64,000 nt of DNA from Gloeobacter morelensis MG652769. Its GTDB lineage: Bacteria; Cyanobacteriota; Cyanobacteriia; Gloeobacterales; Gloeobacteraceae. The notes under the pieces were generated by a model. It made no database searches. It was not told the origin of the DNA and was given only the letters and a program-made list of their open reading frames with translations. Numbering within the stretch: the first letter of the stretch is position 1; every line of letters begins with the position of its first letter. Below are positions 58,814 to 64,000 of the stretch, piece by piece. The stretch covers positions 372,001 through 436,000 of the forward strand of contig NZ_CP063845.1 in assembly GCF_021018745.1 (NCBI RefSeq). The letters run 5' to 3'. Position numbers and translations under genes: made by a program.

Positions 58814-59368
58814 TTACTCAGTAGCGGCGGTGGAGCCTGGAGCGGGAGTGGTGCCCAGAACGGTGGTAGAGGCGGGAGTCAGCCCACGGTTGGTGAGCAC
58901 CTCCTGCAGCGCCCGTTCGTCCTCTTTGCTGAGGGAAGAGCGCAGCACCCGGCCGCCATACTTGCTCACTTCGGCAAGCACCTTGTCCGGGGTGACCTTG
59001 CGCACCAGCACGAACAACGCTGAACTACTCGGGGGCAGAATTTCCGACAATTCGCGCATAAAGTTGTCGTCGACGCCCACGTCCGACAGCGCCCCGGCAA
59101 GTGCCCCAGAGGCGGCGCCTACTGCTACCCCCAACAAGGGATTGAGAAAGAGCGCCCCGATGAGCAATCCCCAAAAGCCGCCGCTCAGCGCTCCGGTAGC
59201 GGGCAGGTTGACCGCCTGCTTGAGCTTGATTTTCCCTTCGCTATCCTTCACTACGACCGCTGCATCTGCCAGGTCGATCAGATACTCCTGCTGCAGCTTG
59301 GCAAGCGCCAGCCGTACTTCCTCCGCCCGGTGCTCGTCGTCGTAACCCACCACGATCAGATCCGCCAT
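58814..59368 (-). CDS. DUF1269-family membrane-associated protein
   Basis: The 184-residue product starts [40 protein letters not shown] and has a Gly-rich hydrophobic segment ([40 protein letters not shown]). It continues with [23 protein letters not shown]. This is the DUF1269 pattern. Role unknown. It is divergent from the DUF389 gene. The ATG at 59368 was chosen over an upstream frame without family match. Confidence 0.9.
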   Translation of the reverse strand: MADLIVVGYDDEHRAEEVRLALAKLQQEYLIDLADAAVVVKDSEGKIKLKQAVNLPATGALSGGFWGLLIGALFLNPLLGVAVGAASGALAGALSDVGVDDNFMRELSEILPPSSSALFVLVRKVTPDKVLAEVSKYGGRVLRSSLSKEDERALQEVLTNRGLTPASTTVLGTTPAPGSTAATE

Positions 59369-59527
59369 TGTGCCGTTTCCCCAAGAGCTTGCAGTGAAAA
59401 GATACCGTATCGTTCCTCGCGCAGCAACGGCCGGGGGCGGGAGGCGGCGCTTGTGCCTGGCCTCGGCCGTCCAAGTACACTGAAGGGTGTTCCTTGCCAT
59501 CTTTGCCGCGAGCAAGTCGCTACTGTT

Positions 59528-60532
59528 ATGACTACCCCCGCAACCGTCGACGGAGCGCAGCGATCTCGATGGTTCGTGCGCCGCTCGCAGGAAGAAACCG
59601 ACCATCTGCGCACCGATCTGACGGGAGAGTCGACCTGCAATTTCAGTTTTCTGGTTCTGGTGGTCGGCTCCTGCGCCATCGCCACTTTCGGCCTTATCTC
59701 CAACAGTGCGGCGGTGATTATCGGAGCGATGATCATCGCTCCATTGATGCTGCCCATTCGAGGTTTCGCTCTGGGTGCTGCCGACGGCGACTTTGGGCTG
59801 GTGCGTACGGCGCTTGTGTCGATTGGCGTGGGGACCGTTTTTGCGCTGGGATTTTCCTGGTCGATCGGCCGGCTCGTCGACCTGCCGGTTTACAGCAGCG
59901 AAATTCTAGCGCGCACCCAGCCGCAACTATTGGATCTTGGCGTCGCCGTCGCCGCCGGTCTGGTGGGGGCCTACGCCAAGCTGCGCAAAGAAATTGCCGA
60001 CAGCCTCGCGGGGGTGGCCATCGCCGTCGCCTTGATGCCGCCTCTGTGCGTGGTCGGTCTGACCCTGGCGCAACTGGACTGGCAGGCTTGTCTCGGGGCG
60101 ACGCTGCTGTATCTGACGAATTTGATCGGCATCGCCCTGGCCTGCATGGTGGTGTTTCTGGCAGCAGGCTACGTCCCGTTTGAGCGCGGTGGGCGAACCC
60201 TGGCGTGGACTGCCGTATTTGCGGCCCTTCTGGGCATTCCTCTAAGTATCAGCTTTGGGCGATTGTTGGTGCAGGAACGGCTGGAAGCTTCACTGCGCAG
60301 CGCCCTCAGCAAAACGGTCACTTTTCGTCAGACGAAGATCCTCTCTGAGGAGGTGGACTGGCTGAGCGACCCGCCGGTGGTGACTCTGCGCGTCAGTGCC
60401 GAGCAAGCGCCCACACCGAGGCAGGTGCAACTTCTGGAGGAGTACGCCGGGCGGGCCACCGGCCAACGCTTCAAACTGGTGGCGCGGGTGATCCGCGAAG
60501 AAGCGATTACCAGCACCGGTGAGTCGCCGTGA
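59528..60532 (+). CDS. DUF389-family membrane protein
   Basis: The 334-residue product has six or more membrane segments and the DUF389 signature (NSAAVIIGAMIIAPLMLPIRGFALG, DSLAGVAIAVALMPPLCVVGL). The C-terminal 90 residues are soluble with a ferredoxin-like pattern. No transport activity is established. It shares a 159-base divergent promoter region with the DUF1269 gene. Confidence 0.9.
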   Translation: MTTPATVDGAQRSRWFVRRSQEETDHLRTDLTGESTCNFSFLVLVVGSCAIATFGLISNSAAVIIGAMIIAPLMLPIRGFALGAADGDFGLVRTALVSIGVGTVFALGFSWSIGRLVDLPVYSSEILARTQPQLLDLGVAVAAGLVGAYAKLRKEIADSLAGVAIAVALMPPLCVVGLTLAQLDWQACLGATLLYLTNLIGIALACMVVFLAAGYVPFERGGRTLAWTAVFAALLGIPLSISFGRLLVQERLEASLRSALSKTVTFRQTKILSEEVDWLSDPPVVTLRVSAEQAPTPRQVQLLEEYAGRATGQRFKLVARVIREEAITSTGESP

Positions 60533-60554
60533 AGCCAAAACTGGACCTTGCCGA

Positions 60555-60582
60555 TTGCCGTTTCGATCGGTAACAATATAAG
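60555..60582 (+). promoter_or_regulatory. Candidate promoter for the rplK operon
   Basis: TTGCCG (60555-60560) and TATAAG (60577-60582) are 16 bases apart, upstream of rplK by 45 bases. The -10 box matches five of six positions, the -35 box four. Confidence 0.5.
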
Positions 60583-60627
60583 ACTGTGCCGTTATGCAGG
60601 CGCGCCCCTTTATTTCGACATACCACC

Positions 60628-61053
60628 ATGGCCAAGAAAGTCTCAGCCAAGATCAAGCTGGCTTTGCCCGCCGGCAAGGCGAATCCGGCTCCCCCCGTCG
60701 GCCCCGCCCTCGGTCAGCACGGCGTGAACATCATGATGTTCTGCAAAGAATACAACGCCCGCACCGCCGATCAGGTGGGCATGGTGATCCCGGTCGAAAT
60801 TACGGTCTTTGAAGATCGCAGCTTCACCTTCGTGCTCAAGACCCCACCGGCGTCGGTGCTCTTGACCAAGGCGGCGGGCGTCGAGAAAGGCTCAGGCAAG
60901 CCCAACAAAGAAAAAGCAGGTACGATCACCGGCGCCCAGCTGCGCCAAATTGCCGAGCAGAAATTGCCCGACCTCAACGCCAACGACGTCGAGGCGGCAA
61001 TGAAAATCATCGCCGGCACCGCCCGCAACATGGGCATCGTGATCGCCGACTAG
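60628..61053 (+). CDS. rplK: 50S ribosomal protein L11
   Basis: The 141-residue product starts [44 protein letters not shown], the standard L11 N-terminus, with the C-terminal rRNA-binding domain ([25 protein letters not shown]). It forms the GTPase-associated centre with L10/L12. It opens the rplK-rplA-rplJ-rplL cluster. Confidence 0.98.
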   Translation: MAKKVSAKIKLALPAGKANPAPPVGPALGQHGVNIMMFCKEYNARTADQVGMVIPVEITVFEDRSFTFVLKTPPASVLLTKAAGVEKGSGKPNKEKAGTITGAQLRQIAEQKLPDLNANDVEAAMKIIAGTARNMGIVIAD

Positions 61054-61105
61054 TCGTTTATCGGGGCAGGGAATTTTTCCCGCTACGACCCCAGGGGAGG
61101 AAACC

Positions 61106-61822
61106 ATGGTCCAGTTGTCCAAGCGCCTCAAGGCCCTGCGCGAGCAGGTCGACCGCCAGACTATCTACGCGCCCGGCAAGGCCCTCGAACTGCTCAAGCA
61201 GACCGCCAACGCCAAATTTGACGAGACCGCCGAGACCCACATCCGGCTCGGCATCAACCCCAAGTACGCCGACCAGCAGGTGCGCTCGACGGTGGTTCTG
61301 CCCCGGGGCACCGGCAAAGCCATCCGTATCGCCGTGCTGGCCAAGGGGGAGAAGGTGCGCGAAGCCGAGAAGGCCGGGGCCGACATCGCGGGATCCGAAG
61401 AACTGATCGAGCGCATCCAGGGCGGCTTCATGGAATTCGACTTGATGATTGCCACCCCGGACATCATGCCCCAGGTGGCCCGCCTCGGAAAATTGCTCGG
61501 TCCGCGCGGCCTGATGCCCTCTCCCAAGGGCGGCACGGTGACGATGGACCTGGTGGGCGCCATCCGCGAATTCAAAGCGGGCAAACTCGAATTTCGCGCC
61601 GACCGCACCGGTATCGTCCACATCCCCTTCGGCAAGGTGAGCTTCACCCCCGAAGCGCTGATGGACAATCTCAAGTCGGTCCAAGATGCGATCGACCGCG
61701 CCAAGCCGTCGGGGGCCAAGGGCCGCTACTGGCGCACTTTTCACATCAAGTCGACCATGGGGCCTTCCATCGAAATCGACATCAACGCCCTGCGCGACCT
61801 CAAGCTGGAGGGTGCCGCCTAG
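61106..61822 (+). CDS. rplA: 50S ribosomal protein L1
   Basis: The 238-residue product has [35 protein letters not shown] and [21 protein letters not shown]-like motifs (here [18 protein letters not shown]). It forms the L1 stalk that guides deacylated tRNA out of the ribosome. Downstream of it lies an L10-type leader before rplJ. Confidence 0.98.
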   Translation: MVQLSKRLKALREQVDRQTIYAPGKALELLKQTANAKFDETAETHIRLGINPKYADQQVRSTVVLPRGTGKAIRIAVLAKGEKVREAEKAGADIAGSEELIERIQGGFMEFDLMIATPDIMPQVARLGKLLGPRGLMPSPKGGTVTMDLVGAIREFKAGKLEFRADRTGIVHIPFGKVSFTPEALMDNLKSVQDAIDRAKPSGAKGRYWRTFHIKSTMGPSIEIDINALRDLKLEGAA

Positions 61823-61844
61823 GGCCCAGTTTTTCAACCGAATC

Positions 61845-61967
61845 CGCGACCGAAGACAGCAGGGGCCTTGACGCTTAATCAGCCTGCCGAGGTTGGCAAA
61901 TGGGAAGTGCGCCTTCAGGCTCCCTTCCTTTGCGCCTCGCTTCGAGTATCAGCGGGGCGATTTTTTT
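61845..61967 (+). ncRNA. L10 leader (autoregulatory element upstream of rplJ)
   Basis: The segment contains CCGAAGACAGCAGG (61850-61863) and, after a stem region, GCCTGCCGAGG (61882-61892). Both match the conserved internal-loop sequences of the ribosomal L10 leader, to which the L10-L12 complex binds to repress its own synthesis. It lies in the 170-base gap between rplA and rplJ and ends in an intrinsic terminator. Confidence 0.82.
61933..61967 (+). terminator. Attenuator hairpin in front of rplJ
   Basis: CGCCTCGCT (61933-61941) pairs with AGCGGGGCG (61951-61959), nine pairs including one G-T, and is followed by A and seven T residues (61961-61967). Placed 25 bases before rplJ and after the L10-binding motifs, it fits transcription attenuation. 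Confidence 0.82.
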
Positions 61968-61992
61968 GCCCAAGCCAAGGAGGTGAGAACCA

Positions 61993-62571
61993 GTGGGAAA
62001 AAGACCAGTCAAAGAAGCGCTCGTCGGCGATCTGCAGGAACTGCTGGAGAAAAGCTCGGTGGTGATGGTGATCGACTATCGCGGTCTGAGCGTCGCCGAA
62101 ATCACCGGCCTGCGCCGCCGCCTGCGCGAGCACGGCGGCACCTGCGTGGTGGCCAAAAATACCCTGATGGGGGTGGCCACCCGCGAGACGGCCTGGCAGA
62201 ACATCGATCCGCTGCTGGCGGGTCCTTCGGCCTTTCTTTTCGGCAACGAAAAGATCAAGGAGATGCTCAAGACCTACGAGGACTTCGCGCGCGAGACCAA
62301 AAAAACCGAGTTTCGCGGCGCGGTCGTCGACGGCGCCCTCGTCACCCTCGACGGCCTGAAGGCGATTGCCGACCTGCCGCCCAAGGAGGTGCTGTTGGCC
62401 CAGTTCGCCGGTGCCCTCAAGGTGCTGCCGACCAAGATCGCCGTGGGCATCAACCAGGTGCCGACGAAGGTGGCCGTGGGCATCAACGAAGTGCCCGCCG
62501 GCCTGGCCCGGGTGCTCGAAGCGCTCAGAAAACAAAAAGAAGCACAGCAGCAGCCACAGGCTGCCGCTTGA
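61993..62571 (+). CDS. rplJ: 50S ribosomal protein L10
   Basis: The 192-residue product starts at a GTG (61993) preceded by AAGGAGG. It has the L10 core (SVVMVIDYRGLSVAEITGLRRRLREHG, VVAKNTLM) and a C-terminal helical tail that binds L12 dimers. The C-terminal part carries a short tandem repeat (KIAVGINQVPTKVAVGINEVP), which is unusual for L10. Confidence 0.97.
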   Translation: MGKRPVKEALVGDLQELLEKSSVVMVIDYRGLSVAEITGLRRRLREHGGTCVVAKNTLMGVATRETAWQNIDPLLAGPSAFLFGNEKIKEMLKTYEDFARETKKTEFRGAVVDGALVTLDGLKAIADLPPKEVLLAQFAGALKVLPTKIAVGINQVPTKVAVGINEVPAGLARVLEALRKQKEAQQQPQAAA

Positions 62572-62604
62572 AGCAACAACCAAACTTACAGGAGAGATAG
62601 ACCC

Positions 62605-63021
62605 ATGGCAAGCGAACGCGTCGAGAAAATTCTCGAAGAATTGAAAGCCCTCAGCCTGCTTGAGGCGGCCGAACTAGTCAAAGGCATCGAAGAAGTCTTC
62701 GGCGTCAAGGCCGAAGCACCCGCCGGGGGCGGCATGATGATGATGCCCGGCGTGATGCCCGGCGCCCCCGCCGCCGCCGCCGCCCCGGCCGAGCCCGTCG
62801 AGGAGCAGACCGAGTTCACCGTCATGCTCGAAGAAGTGCCCGCCGACAAGAAGATCGCCATCCTCAAGGTGGCCCGCGAGATCACCGGCCTCGGCCTCAA
62901 AGAAGCCAAGGATCTGGTCGAAGCGGCCCCCAAGGCGGTCAAAGAAGGCGTCAACAAAGACGACGCCGCGGCCATCAAGAAGAAACTCGAAGAAGCCGGC
63001 GCCAAAGCCAGCATCAAGTAG
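62605..63021 (+). CDS. rplL: 50S ribosomal protein L7/L12
   Basis: The 138-residue product has the N-terminal dimer helix ([28 protein letters not shown]), a hinge rich in Ala, Gly and Met ([22 protein letters not shown]), and the C-terminal factor-binding domain ([29 protein letters not shown]). It recruits elongation factors. A GGAGAG ribosome binding site precedes the ATG. Confidence 0.98.
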   Translation: MASERVEKILEELKALSLLEAAELVKGIEEVFGVKAEAPAGGGMMMMPGVMPGAPAAAAAPAEPVEEQTEFTVMLEEVPADKKIAILKVAREITGLGLKEAKDLVEAAPKAVKEGVNKDDAAAIKKKLEEAGAKASIK

Positions 63022-63135
63022 TTTCAATTCCCCGGTGATCCCCTTCCGGTCCTGTCCACCAGGAGGGGGTTTGGGGATCGCCAGCGATTCTTGCTATGGT
63101 TGGGCAATAGGTGCTGCCGGGCGGGAGACGAGGCT

Positions 63136-64000
63136 GTGGATATACAAATTGGACGGAGCAAGACCGTTCGCCGCGCATATGGTATCGATGAAATTGCCCT
63201 GGTGCCGGGGCGGCGCACCCTCGATCCCGATCTGGCCGACACCCGCTGGACCGTCGGCAACCTCACGCGCGAGATCCCGATCATCGCCTCGGCCATGGAC
63301 GGCGTGGTCGATGTGAAGATGGCCGTCGAGCTCTCCAGGCTCGGCGCCCTGGGCGTCATCAACCTCCAAGGGGTACAGACGCGCTACGAGAATCCGACCG
63401 AAGTGCTTGCGCGCATCGCCTCGGTGGGCAAAGAAGCGTTCGTCAGCCTGATGCAGGAACTGTACGCCGAGCCCGTGAAGCCGGAACTGATCCGCCGCCG
63501 CATCGAAGAAATCAAAGCGCAAGGGGGTATCGCCTGCGCCTCCGCCACGCCGCAGGTGGCCGGGCAGTACGGTCTCATCGCCGCCGAGGCGGGTTGCGAT
63601 CTATTTTTTGTGCAGGCGACGGTGGTCTCCACCGCCCACCTGTCGAGCTACGAAACGCTCGATCTGACCGAATTTTGCGCTGCGATGCCCATTCCGGTGG
63701 TACTGGGCAACGTCGTCACCTACGAAGTCGCCCTCGATTTGATGCAGGCCGGGGCGGCGGCGGTGCTGGTGGGGATTGGCCCAGGGGCCGCCTGCACCAG
63801 CCGCGGCGTGCTGGGTGTGGGCATTCCCCAGGCGACGGCGGTCAGCGATTGTGCCGCGGCCCGCGACGATTATTTTGCCCAGACCGGCCGCTACGTGCCG
63901 GTCATTGCCGACGGCGGCCTGGTCACCGGCGGCGACATCTGCAAGTGCGTCGCCTGCGGTGCCGACGGTGTGATGATCGGTTCCCCTTTTGCCCGGGCGG
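63136..64000 (+). CDS. guaB3: GuaB3-type IMP dehydrogenase, 3' end outside window
   Basis: The frame opens at a GTG (63136) and runs off the right edge, giving 288 residues. The barrel lacks the CBS pair of classical GuaB. It shows [21 protein letters not shown] and the catalytic loop [27 protein letters not shown] with its Cys. This is the spelling of the GuaB3 class found in cyanobacteria and actinobacteria. The enzyme should oxidise IMP to XMP in guanine nucleotide synthesis, which I infer from the family. It is the first gene after rplL. Confidence 0.88.
   Translation, partial: MDIQIGRSKTVRRAYGIDEIALVPGRRTLDPDLADTRWTVGNLTREIPIIASAMDGVVDVKMAVELSRLGALGVINLQGVQTRYENPTEVLARIASVGKEAFVSLMQELYAEPVKPELIRRRIEEIKAQGGIACASATPQVAGQYGLIAAEAGCDLFFVQATVVSTAHLSSYETLDLTEFCAAMPIPVVLGNVVTYEVALDLMQAGAAAVLVGIGPGAACTSRGVLGVGIPQATAVSDCAAARDDYFAQTGRYVPVIADGGLVTGGDICKCVACGADGVMIGSPFARA

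Noticed and set aside
58565-58824. Small open frames in the gap upstream of tal
   Set aside because: They have no ribosome binding site, poor codon use and no recognisable protein features on either strand.
61893-62600. Plus-strand open frame of 235 codons across rplJ
   Set aside because: It is the +1 shadow of the L10 gene and covers the L10 leader; codon use and composition do not support it.

Overview
The window looks like chromosome of a GC-rich, early-branching cyanobacterium, most likely Gloeobacter or a close relative. This is inferred from gene content and was not tested by a search. Cyanobacterial markers are NdhA, a MenA-type prenyltransferase for phylloquinone/menaquinone, a CruA/CruP-type lycopene cyclase, a DUF3386 protein, a GuaB3-type IMP dehydrogenase and a transaldolase with an EF-hand tail. 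Coding is dense, genes often overlap by 1-14 bases, and the high GC produces long antisense open frames that I left out.

Layout. (1) 1-4065, minus strand: alpha-operon rpmJ-rpsM-rpsK-rpsD-rpoA-rplQ-truA, then a zinc-ribbon gene cut by the window edge. (2) 4130-9942: TPR-methyltransferase, clpB, a DUF29 protein and a two-domain QueD/PTPS-type protein. (3) 10000-12660: an accessory island with two unknown genes, a decayed partial copy of the QueD/PTPS gene and a truncated DUF6345 gene. (4) 12661-16680: a Uma2-type protein, FtsW and a membrane glycosyltransferase. (5) 16870-19741: ECF sigma factor, small membrane protein and Spy/CpxP-like protein, then queA. (6) 19921-29282: GH13 enzyme, exported TPR-CHAT protein, uvrC, queF, Tat-exported amidase, DUF302 protein. 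(7) 29730-35634: DUF3386, lycopene cyclase, TonB-dependent receptor and an ABC ATPase with degenerate motifs. (8) 35774-43585: trmFO-ribE, menA, DUF721/DciA-like protein, folE, SDR, ndhA with small partners. (9) 43741-48471: a pair of histidine kinases (one degenerate), a response regulator and a secreted phosphodiesterase. (10) 48694-50511: four small exported, repeat-bearing proteins in a row. (11) 50546-54593: accessory stretch with Uma2 proteins, tRNA-Ser(GGA), a UvrD-like remnant, a small exported protein between direct repeats and an IS4-type remnant with clear terminal inverted repeats. (12) 54625-60532: GH13 amylase, gpmA, tal, DUF1269 and DUF389 proteins. (13) 60628-64000: rplK-rplA-[L10 leader with attenuator]-rplJ-rplL and a GuaB3-type gene cut by the window edge.

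Shared themes. FolE, the QueD-like protein, QueF and QueA cover much of the route to queuosine-modified tRNA, though the genes are dispersed. The two GH13 enzymes, GpmA and transaldolase serve central carbon use. The most unusual points are the zinc-type ribosomal protein S4 inside the alpha operon, the ABC ATPase that has lost several catalytic residues, the paired degenerate and minimal histidine kinases, the row of small exported repeat proteins, and the island marked by a decayed second copy of the QueD-like gene.
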